Below, piece by piece: positions 47,191 to 59,115 of a stretch of 64,000 nucleotides of DNA. The notes below the pieces were generated by a model. It ran no database searches. It was not told the origin of the DNA and saw only the letters and a program-made list of their open reading frames with translations. Each line of letters opens with the position of its first letter. Positions within the stretch are counted from its first letter, which is position 1. Both the position numbers and the translations under genes were made by a program. The stretch is from Delphinus delphis (taxonomy: Eukaryota > Chordata > Mammalia > Artiodactyla > Delphinidae), in contig NC_082703.1 of assembly GCF_949987515.2 (NCBI RefSeq), positions 13,850,680 through 13,914,679 on the forward strand, read 5' to 3'.

Positions 47191-47394
47191 CTTGACTTAC
47201 AATCTCTACTAACACTCGCAGTTGTTTTTCAGTGCCTCTAAGTTGTGCACCCTGCCCTGTATCGCTACTGACGAAAGAGGGTCATGTCATGAGTTCAGAG
47301 CTGCAGTTACTCTCTGGGCTAAGTTCTGAGGTCCCCAGATTCACTGATCTCTAAACACCCAGCCAGTGCAAACCCTAGGAGTCTGTGAATTAGA

Positions 47395-47600
47395 GCTGTG
47401 GTTCCCAAAGTGTGGAGTGTAGATTATCAGTCCCGGGAGATCCTCTGAAAAAGGGTTTCTGGTCAATTTAATTTCAGAAAAACTGTATTTTGTAGAGCTT
47501 TTTTTGAAAAACACCAAGTATCTTAGCATATGAGGAAGCTTCTGAGAAGTTCCACAGTTAAGAAATGTGATGAGCCTAGTTTAAGGAAGTATTCTTCAAA
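47395..47600. mobile_element. Possible hAT-Charlie-like fragment
   Basis: 'gtggttcccaaagtgtgg' is the usual left end of MER5/Charlie-type elements. The rest is diverged. Confidence 0.4.
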
Positions 47601-47618
47601 CTTATGTGACCACAGAGC

Positions 47619-47621
<3 letters not shown>

Positions 47622-47660
<39 letters not shown>

Positions 47661-47661
47661 G
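47622..47661. repeat. (TG)n microsatellite
   Basis: About 17 TG units, then an interrupted TGCGTGTGC end. Confidence 0.97.
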
Positions 47662-47772
47662 CATAAAACACTTGTGTATATCCCCCAGAGCTGGTGTTAT
47701 ATAGAATATATTCAATACTTTGAGAAATGCTGATAGAAAAATCTTGCTCACGTTCATCGTATGGCTTTTTTT

Positions 47773-48100
47773 TTTTTTTGTCTGCGTTGGGTCTTCGTTG
47801 CTGTGTGGGGGCTTTCTCTAGTTGTGGCGAGCGGGGGCTACTCTTCATTGCGGTGCACGGGCTTCTCATTGCGGTGGCTTCTCTTGTTGTGGAGCACGGG
47901 CTCTAGGTGTGCGGGCTTCAGTAGTTGTGTCACACAGGCTCAGTAGTTGTGGCTCATGGGCTCTAGAGTGCGGGTTCAGTAGTTGTGGCGCACGGTCTTA
48001 GTTGCTCCACGGCATCTGGGATCTTCCCGGACCAGGGCTCGAACCTGTGTCCCCTGCATTGGCAGGTGGATTCTTAACCACTGCGCCACCAGGGAAGCCC
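47773..48100 (-). mobile_element. CHR-type SINE, long variant
   Basis: Complete copy. The target duplication CATCGTATGGCTTTTTT at 47755-47771 has one change at 48101-48117 (CATTGTATGG…). Confidence 0.93.
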
Positions 48101-48189
48101 CATTGTATGGCTTTTTTGACTCAGAATACTTTATCAGTTATGGATATTTTCACTTTTCTTTTACCTATTTGGGTCTGATCCATGAGCAT

Positions 48190-48330
48190 AAACTTTTTTT
48201 TTTACAGTTTTATTGAAGTGTAATTGACATACAGTAAACTGCACATATTTCAAGTGTACAGTTTGATAAGTTTTGACCTATGTGTATTCCCATGAGATCA
48301 TCACCACAATCAAGATAATGAAAGTATCCA
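48190..48330 (-). mobile_element. Old L1M 3' UTR fragment
   Basis: 'acagttttattgaagtgtaattgacatacagtaaactgcacatatttcaag…tcaccacaatcaagata' is the antisense L1M 3' end. Confidence 0.7.
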
Positions 48331-48479
48331 CCCGAAAGGCATGAGCATTTTTAATATAGTTGTAATCATAGTATCACATAATCACTTTAAGTAGCACTGA
48401 CCTAGTCTGTAGCTTTAGGTCCCAGTAAAATAAATAACTCAATACTGAACCCTCTTAGCCTCCAAAACTGGATGGGCCT

Positions 48480-48758
48480 TTTTTTTTTTCTGGCTGCGTT
48501 GGGTCTTTGTTGCTGTGTGTCAGTTTTCTCTAGTTGTGGTGAGCAGGGGCTTCTCTTTGTTGTGGTTCGTGGGCTCTCGTTGCAGTGGCTTCTCTTGTTG
48601 TGGAGCACGGGCTCTAGGCACGGGGCTTCAGGAGTTGTGGCACGCAGGCTTAGTTGCTCCGAGGTATGTGGATCTTCCTGGACCAGGGATCGAACCCGTG
48701 TCCCCTGCATTGGATTGGCAGGCGGATTCTTATCCACTGCTCCACCAGGGAAGTCCCA
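48480..48758 (-). mobile_element. CHR-type SINE, long variant (shortened)
   Basis: Runs from 'ctggctgcgttgggtctttg' to 'ccaccagggaagtcc'. The 10-bp duplication of GGATGGGCC-type sequence flanks it at 48470 and 48759. A 6-base 'tggatt' repeat lies in the head near 48710. Confidence 0.9.
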
Positions 48759-49293
48759 GGATGGGCCATTTTAACAGTTTTCTCATATATCAAAGCATAA
48801 TAAAAAGATGTTAAAAAAAAGTACTTTGATATGTTTATATTTAGATGACATGGGGACATCAGTGTATTTCCTTCACTATACAAAAGCTAAGTCTATTCCA
48901 TAGAGCTATTGAAAGGGTTAAATACGACACTAAAAAGCGTAAAAGTGCATTACTATGGCTGGCACATTATAGGCACTTACGAAACCATTTCCTTCCCTTC
49001 TTGGTTCTTTAACCACTCCCTACCCCCTTCTAGTTTGAGTTCACATGGCTATTGCTCTAGCTTGGGTTGTCAGGCTCAAAGGTGGGGAAATGACCCAGGT
49101 CATTGTATTAGAGCATTTTGTTTGATGCAGCTCAGGTATTGGAATCGTCTTGGTTTTTCTCAGTGTTTAGAAAATGTTTTACCAAAAGTTGGTGTTGGTG
49201 GGTTCTTGATGACAATGTGTATGTGTCAACAAATGGTGCAGTTCAGATGGAACTTTCCTGACTGTAGAAGAAAACTTACCTTAGGTTTTAGGC

Positions 49294-49412
49294 TTTTTTT
49301 TTTTGGCTGCACTGTGTGGCTTGTGGGATCTTAATTCCCCAACCAGGGATTGAATCTGGGCCCACGGTAGTGAAAGCACCAAGTTTTAACCACTGGACCA
49401 CTGGGGAATGCC
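49294..49412 (-). mobile_element. Older tRNA-derived SINE (CHR-1/Bov-tA-like)
   Basis: Read on the minus strand: 'ggcattccccagtggtccag', 'ccgtgggcccagattcaatccctggttgg', 'ggaattaagatcccacaag', then an A tail. It differs clearly from the other CHR copies and is flanked by 'gttttaggc.ttttt' repeats. Confidence 0.8.
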
Positions 49413-50460
49413 TTGTTTTAGGCATTTTTAAAACTAGTTTGTAACAGTCACTTTTTGTTGGGTTAAAGATAGTTAAAAGTCATATACATCTATTGAGTTC
49501 ACAAAACAGAAGACTAATTTTGAACTCATTTTTAACTAAATTATTCTTAGAATTAATTTCATTTTAATTCATCTCACTTAACAGTTATCTGTACTCACTT
49601 TTGTTTTTAATTTTATATATGCACTAACTATATATTATACATACACCACTTATGTGTATCTATATCATGTTTTTAATTATACATTACTTATGTATATTAT
49701 TAAATGTGGTTGAGGTGACTAGACCATCTGTGGCTGAATAAGAGGAAGAAGAAAATATCTAGGCCCAGAAGATTCACATGTTTATTTTAAGGCAGAAAAT
49801 GTTTGCATATGTTGGCTTGAACAATATCTCAATTATGGAGTCAGAGATCTGAAAGGGCTATTAAATTAGAAGTAAGCCTATCCTGGGTTGGTTAACTGAT
49901 AAAAGTTGGGTTGACTATTTAATAGATAAACAGTGGGGGCACATCTGGAATTTATTTACCTTTCGTGAACTTTCTGTTTCAACCTCTATTGCTTTGAATC
50001 GATAAAGTTTCTGTTTGTTTGTTTGTTTTGTTTCCTTTTTTTCCTGCTTTGTTTAATGGGCTAAATTTGGTTTTGGCTTTTTTATGATTTTTTTTTCCCT
50101 CCCTCCCTCCCTCCCTCCCTTCCTTCCTTCTCTAGAATTTGGCAGTGCTTTCCAAAGTGTTTCCTTCTGCACTGCCTCCGAAACAAAATTATAAACAAGT
50201 TGGCTTCTTTTTGGATATAGTATGAAATAGTGTTTTTACTTTTCTGACTTGTAAAAGTGTATGGTTTGGAGTAAGTTTTAACGTTAGGCCTTGAAAGATG
50301 AGAACTTGAGTTCTACTCATTTCTCTTTAGCACCTAGAGAATCGTGTTTGTTGTTAGGAAAGTGTATGAGCAGAACTGTGTGGCTGCAGGGTTCCCTGCT
50401 TGCAGTAATAACCGAATGCATGCCCGTGGTAGGGAATCTGGCTCATAGGGTTGAAGCTTC
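49413..50460. other. AT-rich intronic DNA
   Basis: Contains a CCCT/TTCC tract at 50098-50130. No exon or firm repeat. Confidence 0.4.
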
Positions 50461-50464
50461 ATGA

Positions 50465-50575
50465 ACACCATCCGTTAACTCATCAACATTACAAGGTGTG
50501 TGCTAAGTGCCATGACGATGCTCTGTTCTGCGGATGCAAAGATGAATAGGCTCGGAATAAGAGGCCAATTTCATT
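50465..50575 (+). repeat. L2 fragment
   Basis: 'gtgtgtgctaagtgccatgacgatgctctgttctgcggatgcaaagatgaataggc' matches the L2 3' order. Confidence 0.5.
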
Positions 50576-50579
50576 TTTT

Positions 50580-51875
50580 AAAGTATTAGTGTTTTTAACA
50601 CTGAACTATGAGACCTTGTGAGTAAAGTGATACAAAGTTAATTACCCAATTATAAGTCTTTGAATTATTGTCTTTTGTGTAATATATGTCCTTGGTTTCC
50701 CACTGATGGACCCCAGAGCCTTACCTAATGCCCTTGGCAATGATCACGCCCTCTTTTCTGTGATCTAAGGCAATTCCAGCAGGAAATACATACACACCAC
50801 CTTTTTCTTAGCTTCCTTTTCTCCCAACTTGCCTTTTGCTTTCTCTCCTATGATCTCAAAATCAAGGGGTAATGAAGTGGCTCTTCACGAGAAGGTGTGG
50901 GAGACTTCTAGGCCAGAGATGTTTCTGTGCCAGGCGGTGCACATCACACCTCCTGGGCACCCTCTGAGGATGACATGAGGTGGTCAGGTCTCTCTGACAC
51001 CGTCCTTGCCTGACCCCACCTGACCAGTGGATTCTGTGCCTTGCCCAGCGCCCGTGGCTGCTGGCACCAAAGACAGCTCGAGATAAAAGGAGAGCTAGTT
51101 TTCCAAATATGGGCCCAAAATCTTCCTTGCAGAGCTGTGCGCATGAGTTATATGTGGGGAATCCCTGCTCTCAGCGGAAATGGGGAAGACTGTCCTCTAC
51201 ACTGTGTTCGAAACAGACAGACTCCCAGCCTGTGGGAGCTCCCCAGGCTCCAGGATGAAGAGTATTTGGCTCTGTTAACAACTCAGTTTATTCTCTAATC
51301 TGTCTTTTCAAATCTGTTTTATGGCCAGTATCCTCTAACTTTCCCCAGATTACCTCGACAGTAACTTGCTTCAGGTGTAAATAATGGCAGAAAGCGGAAT
51401 GAATGATCTTCACAATTGTTCAGCTTTCCGGGTTCCCCCTTGGAGACGTTGTGCATTTGGTAACGTTCGGTTTCCTCATCCACATGACCCTTAGTGAGGA
51501 ACCAAATTCAAGCCACGCTACTCTCTGCTTTTACGCAGGTTCCTGTGAGGTTAGCAACACAGCTCTGGGTCAAGGAGAGAAGTTCGTAACTCCTGGAAGT
51601 TTCAGAAGCTTCAGCTTAGCTCGGGGTTTGCTTCTTCCTCTGGATGTTACTCCTAAAGGAGGAATGGTGGGTGATGTCCCGTCAGGGAAGAACACTTAGA
51701 ACACTTAGCAAGTTCATGTGTCAGGATTGCAGAATATAGAGAATTCTAGAATAAAAAAATGTTTACTTTCATTGCAAAAAAGAGGAATATTTGTGTGCTA
51801 CGTTAGGATTTAGTGGCTCCTTTGCCTGTGTTTCCGAAAGCACTTGGTAAGCGCCTCTAATCCTCTGTGGCAAGC
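50580..51875. other. Intronic DNA, largely unique
   Basis: Chance frames at 50944-51298 and 51403-51699. No domain. Confidence 0.4.
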
Positions 51876-51879
51876 TGCA

Positions 51880-51965
51880 TTGTTCTGGTTCTCACCAGAC
51901 TGTGAGCTCCTTGGGGTCAGACGCCATGTCTTATTCATCTTTGCTCTCACAAGCCGTAGTGCAGT
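51880..51965 (+). repeat. L2 3' fragment
   Basis: 'ccagactgtgagctccttggggtcagacgccatgtcttattcatctttg' is the well-known L2 3' end. Confidence 0.75.
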
Positions 51966-51969
51966 GTCA

Positions 51970-52190
51970 GGGTCGCCAGATAAAATGTAGGATGCTTAAT
52001 GAAATTTGAATTTCAGATCAACAGCAAGCAGATTTTATTCTAAGTATGTCCCATATATACATATATTGTTAAATTTGAGTTTTAGATAAGCAACAAATAA
52101 TTTTTAGTATAAATATGTCTCATGCAATATTCAGATTTAATTGGCGATCCTGTAAACTTGCTAAATCAGGCAACCCTATGTAATGTCCCT
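51970..52190. repeat. Old AT-rich interspersed repeat
   Basis: 'ccagataaaatgtaggatgcttaatgaaatttgaatttcag' and 'taagtatgtccc' on one side, and a partly mirrored 'aaatatgtctcatgc…tgtaaacttgc' on the other, suggest a palindromic DNA element. Family not named. Confidence 0.4.
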
Positions 52191-52459
52191 TACTTGGAAA
52201 CAATTTTTTAACCCAAATAGGTATAATTCTATAATGTGACCCCAACTAAGGCCAATCAAGGTGTTCACTGGGCTTGTAGGAGGGGAACTGCAAATAGGAG
52301 TAATTCCCTCCTTCACAAATAGCATTTGGGAAGATGAACCATTTTACCTACTACAACTGCATAGCCTTGATGGTAGAAAAATGTAGCTAGGACCTGAATT
52401 AATGAGTTTTCTAGTGCTTCTGGCCTTCTCTGAGCCAGGCAGTCCTAACCCAAGTTTTT

Positions 52460-52668
52460 TTTTTTTTTTTTTTTTTGCGGTACGCGGGCCTCTCACTGTT
52501 ATGGCCTCTCCCATTGCGGAGCACAGGCTCCGGACGCGCAGGCTCAGCGGCCATGGCTCACGGGCCCAGCCGCTCTGTGGTATGTGGGATCTTCCCGGAC
52601 CGGGGCACGAACCCGTGTCCCCTGCATCGGCAGGCGGACTCTCAACCACTGTGCCACCAGGGAAGCCC
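52460..52668 (-). mobile_element. CHR-type SINE, short form
   Basis: Complete copy. The target duplication CCTAACCCAAGTTTTT is perfect at 52444-52459 and from 52669. Confidence 0.95.
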
Positions 52669-52689
52669 CCTAACCCAAGTTTTTTATGG

Positions 52690-53606
52690 TAATAATGAGC
52701 AGCCATTTGGGGAGATTGTGCATATTAACTAATAAAATATTTGTCTGGGTTTATGGAACTGTGGTTAAGAGGTACTGGCCTCTTCCTCTCTTTCTGCTGT
52801 TTCTGTTCTTCTGAGTACAGCTCTCCAATGCTCCCCTTCCTTCCCGGAAGATGGGAAGGGGCAGGCAGGACAGGAGTTTGTCATCTGTTGAGCTAGAGGG
52901 ACATCACTTCATGGGATCACTTCATGGGATGTGTGAGTGTGTATGTGTGGGTTGGTGTATATCCACAGTATAAGTAAATAAGCATGAGTGGGTGTTAAAT
53001 CCCCATTTTTATAGGAGGAGAAAGTAGAGCAGGTAGGGGTGAAGTCAGCAGCTTGAGAAGCAGACATATAGGCTGAGTCAGGCAGCTGCTGTTGCTGAGA
53101 ATAGAATTGGGACCTCCTGCCTCCTTTGGGTTAAATGGGTTTTTTTAGGCTATCTTCCCATACGCAAAGTAAGGCTCTGAAATAGGTCTGGGTATAAATG
53201 TTTTTGTGGAAATATAAACAGTTCTGACCTAAAGTATTTGGAAGTGAGGATTCATGCCCTTCTCCCAGAATGTAAATTTGACTCATTAGGGCTAACAGCA
53301 ATTGTAGCCTAATATAAGAGACGGTTAACAGACTTTGTTCTGCTGTCAGCCACATTAGAGCTTTGCATGGTGGGGGGGGCGCTATGTTGGCTCTACCCTA
53401 TTAGGGAAAGCAAAAATAGGAAGCTTTTTCTCTAGACTTGAGCACCAAATCAGTGTATGGTTATTAAAAGCATCAGTGACAAATGGCCATGACAGTTGGA
53501 ATCTCAGACTTAATGAAGGGCGATGGTGTCCTGATAACGCCGAATTTGCAAAGAAACAAAACGCTCCCATTGGTTTTGAAGCCATGGAGACCCGCAAATG
53601 CCAGAT
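52690..53606. other. Intronic DNA, nothing recognised
   Basis: A short direct repeat 'atcacttcatggg' lies at 52903-52930. No exon. Confidence 0.4.
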
Positions 53607-53623
53607 AGAAAACTGGGTGTGGT

Positions 53624-54855
53624 CCCTAGGAGGAGGAGCTTCAAGATGGCGGAAGAGTAAGACACACCTTCCTCCCCACAAATACATCAGAAATACATCT
53701 ACATGGAACAGCTCCTACAGAACACCTACTGAACGCTGGCAGAAGACCTCAGACCTCCCAAAAGGCAAGAAACTCCCCCACGTACCTGGGTAGGGCAAAA
53801 GAAAAAAGAATAAACAAAGACAAAAGAATAGGGATGGGACCTGTGCCAGTGGGAGGAAGCTGTGAAGAAGGAGAGGTTTCCACACACTAGAAGCCCCTTC
53901 GCAGGCGGAGACTGCGGGTGGCCGAGGGGGGAAGCTTCGGTGCCGCGGAGGAGAGCGCAACAACAGGGGTGCGGAGGGCAAAGCGGGGAGATTTCCGCAC
54001 AGATGATCGGTGCCGACCGCCACTCACCGCCCGAGAGGCTTTTCTGCTCACCCGGGGCGGGCGGGGCTGGGAGCTGAGGCTCGGGCTTCGGTCGGAGCGC
54101 AGGGAGAGGACTGGGGTTGGCGGCGTGAACACAGCCTGAAGGGGCTAGTGCGCCACAGCTAGCCAGGAGAGAGTCCAGGAAAAGTCTGGAGCTGCCGAAG
54201 AGGCAAGAGGCTTTTTCTTGCCTCTTTGTTTCCTGGTGCGCGAGGAGAGGGGATTCAGAGCGCCGCTTAAAGGAGCTCCAGAGACGGGCGCGAGCCTCGG
54301 CTAAAAGTGCGGACCCCAGAGACGGGCATCGGACGCTAAGGCTGCTGCTGCCGCCACCAAGAAGCCTGTGTGCGAGCACAGGTCACTATCCACACCTCCC
54401 CTCCTGGGAGCCTGTGCAGCCCGCCACTGCCAGGGTCCCGGGATCCAGGGACAACTTCCCCGGGAGAACGCACGGCGCGCCTCAGGCTGGTGCAAGGTCC
54501 CGCTGGCCTCTGCCGCCACAGACCCGCCCCGCATTCCATACCCCTTCCTCCCCCTGGCCTGAGTGAGCCAGAGCCCCTGAAATAGCTGCTTCTTTAACCC
54601 TGTCCTGTCTGAGCGAAGAACAGATGCCCTCAGGCGACCTACATGCAGAGGCGGGGCCAAATCCAAAGCTGAACCCCAGGAGCTGTGCGAACAAAGAAGA
54701 GAAAGGGAAATCTCCCCCAGCAGCCTCAGAAGCAGCGGATTAAAGCTCCACAATCAACTTGATGTACCTGCATCTGTGGAATACCTGAATAGACAACGAA
54801 TCATCCCAAAATTGAGGCGGTAGCCTTTGGAAGCAACTGTAGACTTCGGGTTTGC
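53624..54855 (+). promoter_or_regulatory. L1 5' UTR / internal promoter
   Basis: Begins 'ccctaggaggaggagcttc', followed by CAAGATGGCGG at 53643-53653, a YY1-type site placed as in other mammalian L1 promoters. A CpG-rich block spans about 53885-54560. Activity is inferred, not shown. Confidence 0.7.
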
Positions 54856-54856
54856 T

Positions 54857-55140
54857 TTCTGCAAATATTAAAAGCAGTAAGGGAAAAACAACAAGTAACA
54901 CATAAGGGAATCCCCATAAGGTTAACAGCTGATCTTTCAGCAGAAACTCTGGAAGCCAAAAGGGAGTGGCAGGACATATTTAAAGTGATGAAAGAGAAGA
55001 ACCTACAACCAAGATTACTACCTAGCAAGGATCTCATTCAGATTTGATGGAGAAATTAAAAGCTTTACAGACAAGCAAAAGCTAAGAGAATTCAGCACCA
55101 CCAAACCAGCTTTACAACAAATGCTAAAGGAACTTCTCTA
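54857..55140 (+). pseudogene. L1 ORF1 C-terminal remnant
   Basis: Translates in pieces to the KGIPIRLTADLSAETLEAK, REWQDIFKVMKEKNLQPRLL and TKPALQQMLKEL segments of ORF1p. A frameshift near 55020-55030 breaks it. Confidence 0.85.
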
Positions 55141-55416
55141 GAGAAATGCAAATCAAAACTACAATGAGATATCATCTCACACCGGTCAGAATGGCCATCA
55201 TGGCCATCATCAAAAAATCTACAAACAGTAAATGCTGAAGAGGATGTGGAGAAAAGAGAACCCTCTTGCAGTGTTGGTGGGAATGTAAATTGGTACAGAC
55301 ACTATGGCGAACCGTGTGGAAGTTCCTTAAAAAACTAAAAATAGAACTACCATATGACCCAGCAATCCCGCTACTGGACATATATCCTGAGAAAACCATC
55401 ATTCAGAAAGAGTCAC

Positions 55417-55620
55417 GGGGCTTCCCTGGTGGCGCAGTGGTTGAGAGTCTGCCTGCCGATGCAGGAGACATGGGTTCATGCCCCAGTCCGGGAAGATCCC
55501 ACATGCCACGGAGCGGCTGGGCCCGTGAGCCATGGCCGCTGAGCCTGCGCGTCCGGAGCCTGTGCTCCGCAACGGGAGAGGCCACAGCAGTGAGAGGCCA
55601 GCATACCGCAAAAAAAAAAA
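55417..55620 (+). mobile_element. CHR-type SINE, short form, inside L1
   Basis: A sense copy with A tail. Target duplication AAAGAGTCA at 55407-55415 and 55621-55629, made of L1 sequence. Confidence 0.94.
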
Positions 55621-55726
55621 AAAGAGTCATGTACCAAAATGTTCATTGCAGCTCTATTTACAATAGCCAGGACATGGAAGTAACCTAAGTGTCCATCAAC
55701 AGATGAATGGATAAAGATGATGTTGC

Positions 55727-55941
55727 GGGGCTTCCCTGGTGGCGCAGTGGTTGGGAGTCCGCCTGCCGATGCAGGGGACACCGGTTCGTGCCCCGGTCAG
55801 GGAAGATCCCACATGCCGCAGAGCGGCTGGGCCCATGAGCCATGGCCGCTGAGACTGCACGTCCGGAGCCTGTGCTCTGCAACGGAAGAGGCCACAACAG
55901 TGGGAGGCCCGCGTACCGGAAAAAAAAAAAAAAAAAAAAAA
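55727..55941 (+). mobile_element. CHR-type SINE, short form, inside L1
   Basis: A second sense copy, about 105 bp after the first, with a long A tail. The target duplication AAAGATGATGTTGC / AAAGAAGATGTTGC has one change. Confidence 0.94.
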
Positions 55942-56503
55942 AGAAGATGTTGCACATATATACAGTGGAATATTACTCAGCCATAAAAAGGAATGAAACT
56001 GAGTTATTTGTAGTGAGGTGGATAGACCTGAGACTGTCATACAGAGTGAAGTAAGTCAGAAAGAGAAAAAAAATACCGTATGCTAACACATATATATGGA
56101 ATCTAAAAGAAAAGAAAAGAAAAAAAAAAGATCAGAAGAACCTAGGGGCAAGACGGGAATAAAGATGCAGACCTTCTAGAGAATGACTTGAGGATACGGG
56201 GAGGGGGAAGGGTAAGCTGGGACAAAGTGAGAGAGTGGCATGGACATATATACACTACCAAACGTAAGGTAGATAGCTAGTGGGAAGCAGCTGCATAGCA
56301 CAGGGAGATCAGCTCGGTGCTTTTTGACCACCTAGAGGGGTGGGATAGGGAGGGTGGGAGGGAGGGAGACGCAAGAGGGAAGAGATATGAGGACATATGT
56401 ATATGTATAACTGATTCACCTTGTTATAAAGCAGAAACTAACACACTATTGTAAAGCAATTATACTCCAATAAAGTTGTTAAAGAAAGAAAACTGGGTGT
56501 GGT

Positions 56504-57825
56504 ATGTTTTCATTAGTCATGCTAATGACGCATGTAACACATCAGGCACTCCTGAATCCTCAGTGCTCTGGAGGAAAGCGTATGGGGGGCGTCACGTGGT
56601 TGCCGGAGCTGGCTCTCCTTGACAGGAAGCTGGCATCCCACCCCCACTACCTGCATCTCTACAACTGGTCTCTGCAGAGGTGTTTCTGAAGAACATTCAG
56701 CCCTTAGGAGGGATCTTGATGACCTGGAATTTACACTAAGCTTCCACTTTGCCCATAGTAAATATTTTCTCTCCATCACCGAGGACTTACTGGGAATGGA
56801 GGACATGGTGATCACTTGAAGTCTCACAGGCCTGAAAACCTTTGTTTTATGGGAGGCATCAAAACTTCCTATTTTTCCGTTTACCTTAGTTTTAACATTC
56901 CTGCTAGTGTTTTCACTCAGATTGACTTCCTGCATTTGTTTTTATTTTAAGCGCATTCTTTGGTTAAAGTGTTACGAAGTGAATGGGAAGAGAAAAATAA
57001 GGCAAGGGGAAGGGGTACGTTATTCAAGAATACAGTTTTGTTTCCAGTTCTGTTTGCAACAGTAGCTAAGTGTTTTCCACTTTCTATTCTTCGCTGTTTC
57101 ACAACACATTAAAACTCCATTTTTTAACGAATATGGTTAAACCTTAGATGGCAGCTCCACATGGAGACTTTGCAGAGGCTCTTTGGTGGAATCCAGACCT
57201 CACTTTTAGGAGGGTTCACGTGCACCTATGCATTCGTGAGGCATTTATTTGCTGACTGTCCATCGTGTCCCCTGAGACCCAGTGTCCTCACCTGCCAGCA
57301 TACTACTCGTTTCAGTGACAGAAACTTGGCAAATATTAAGCGCCGGAAGAATACTGCATATCAATATTTGAGATCAGACAATAAAATCTAGTTCCTGTTA
57401 ATCAGACACCCAAGTCAAAATCATAGCACAAATGAGAAGTACAGAGTCTTGTCAGCAGAATTGGGCATCCTGAAAACAACCAAAAGCTTAGTGAAAAAGG
57501 AAAGCAAACCTGGTACTTTTAGTTTGCTGTAATTCACCTAGCTCTGGAATTTTCTTCTAAACCCTTGAGAGAAACTTACACACGTAACCCTGGGTGGGAC
57601 TTTTGGACTCTGAAGTACAAAGGTTCTCTGAAGGAGAAGCTGATCGGCTAGAGGTGATTGGTTCCAACCATGGTAAAACAGTTGATGGAGCTGTCAGGGT
57701 GGGTATGGGACCCGCTGGAGGAGGGTGGGGCTGGGTGGAGCCAGTCAGGGAGGGAGAGAAGGAGAGGAGAGGAGGAGATCACATGCGTGTTGAAGGGCCA
57801 GACTGATATGTAGTGCAGGGGCCTG
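56504..57825. other. Intronic DNA, nothing recognised
   Basis: Unique-looking. A GGAGA-rich stretch at 57730-57780. Confidence 0.4.
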
Positions 57826-57827
57826 GA

Positions 57828-57965
57828 AATTCAGGGTCTTGCGATATTATTTCTACTAATAAACTTTGTGACTTTGGACATCTCAACTCTCTGGTCCTGT
57901 CTCCTAATCTTTAAAATGAGGGGCTGGATTAAATGATTTTTAAAGTCTCTTCCAGGTTAAAAATT
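57828..57965 (+). repeat. MIR/MIR3-like SINE
   Basis: 'tgtgactttggacatctcaactctctggtcctgtctcctaatctttaaaatgagg…tcttccaggttaaaaattctg' fits a MIR-family element. Confidence 0.55.
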
Positions 57966-57969
57966 CTGC

Positions 57970-58865
57970 TCTCACTTGGAAACACAGTGTTAGGAAAATA
58001 CCAGCACCGAAGTATGCTTTTCTAATATGGGAAGTATATATGGATTGGGTATCAGCAAAAATTACTATTGCTAGTATTTTCTAAAATGTATAAAGTGGGA
58101 AGTTATTCGAGTGTATTGTGGCACCTGGGTTTAGCTATTTGTGTTTCAGTTAATGGAAGAGAACTTTAAGTGACTGTTAGCTTTTACCAAGGGGTGCAGC
58201 TCAGAGTTAACAGTTTGTAAGGGCTAACTAGTTTACTAGCTGGTAGTTGCCACAGGATTTACAAGTTTGCAGTCTGATTTTTAGTTTTGGTAGCTCCACA
58301 TCGAGTCAAGAATAGATGATTCACGTAAAATCATCTTCATAAGAACAGGCATATAATATTGGCTTTTCATTGCTGCTCAAGGGAAAGATTTTAAACTGTT
58401 AGGTTGAAGTAACTTAATTTCCTTTGCTTTTCTAAAAGTCTCTACCATCCTGAGAAAGTCTAGTGGTTTCTTCAGAGACCTGGCTGCTTTCTGTCTCAGA
58501 GTATTTAAGGAAAGTGCATTTTCTCAAAATGGAATTTTTCCTGGGTCACACCAGGCAATCAGGGCTTTGAGCCATAAACCATCTCCTAGGGTTTAGTTCC
58601 CTCTGAGAGAGAGGGAAAGGGGAAACTTTCACCCTTGCTAGAGAGTACAGCTTGTCTACCCCTATGTGTTTGCAGTTTTTAAAAAGGAGTGGTTTATACA
58701 AAAGCCTAGCACCCTTGACCACAATAAAGCAGCACTTAGGCTTCTCATTTTGTGTCCAGGAGACACAGATGCATTTTTCAGCCCATGGAAGGCTCTTTTG
58801 GTACCAGATTTGGGCAGAATTCTGAGGGAACAATAAAGGTACAAATGTGTGGCTGGGTAAATATC
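57970..58865. other. Intronic DNA, nothing recognised
   Basis: AT-rich unique sequence. Confidence 0.4.
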
Positions 58866-58873
58866 TTTATAAT

Positions 58874-59115
58874 AACCCCACATTTTATATATATATATCG
58901 AATAAAAAAATATGTAAAATATTCCTATATAGTAATATGTATTACTATATGTTACATATTCCTAGATAGTAATATATATTATTATATATATAAATGATCA
59001 ATATATATTATTACTATATATTACATATTATGCTATATCATTATAGTAATAAATGTTACTGACATAGAATTATATATACATCTGTAGGTATATATAGTTA
59101 CACACACATACACAT
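58874..59115. repeat. TA-rich, palindrome-rich low-complexity tract
   Basis: TATATATATAT, repeated 'atatattattactatatattacatatt' units and a final ACACACATACACA tract. Strong potential for cruciform or slipped structures. Confidence 0.85.

Larger units (their letters stand above)
53624..56486 (+). mobile_element. L1 LINE with intact ends but large internal deletions, sense to MFHAS1
   Basis: The 17-bp target duplication AGAAAACTGGGTGTGGT is perfect at 53607-53623 and 56487-56503. A complete-looking 5' UTR (about 53624-54855) is joined directly to the 3' third of ORF1 (about 54857-55140), which is joined directly to the C-terminal end of ORF2 and a full 3' UTR ending 'ccaataaagttgttaaag'. Coiled-coil, endonuclease and reverse transcriptase coding parts are absent. 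Two CHR SINEs sit inside; without them it is about 2.4 kb. Confidence 0.9.

Noticed and set aside
53862..54753. Overlapping GC-rich open frames on both strands
   Set aside because: They lie in the CpG-rich L1 5' UTR and carry no protein domain.
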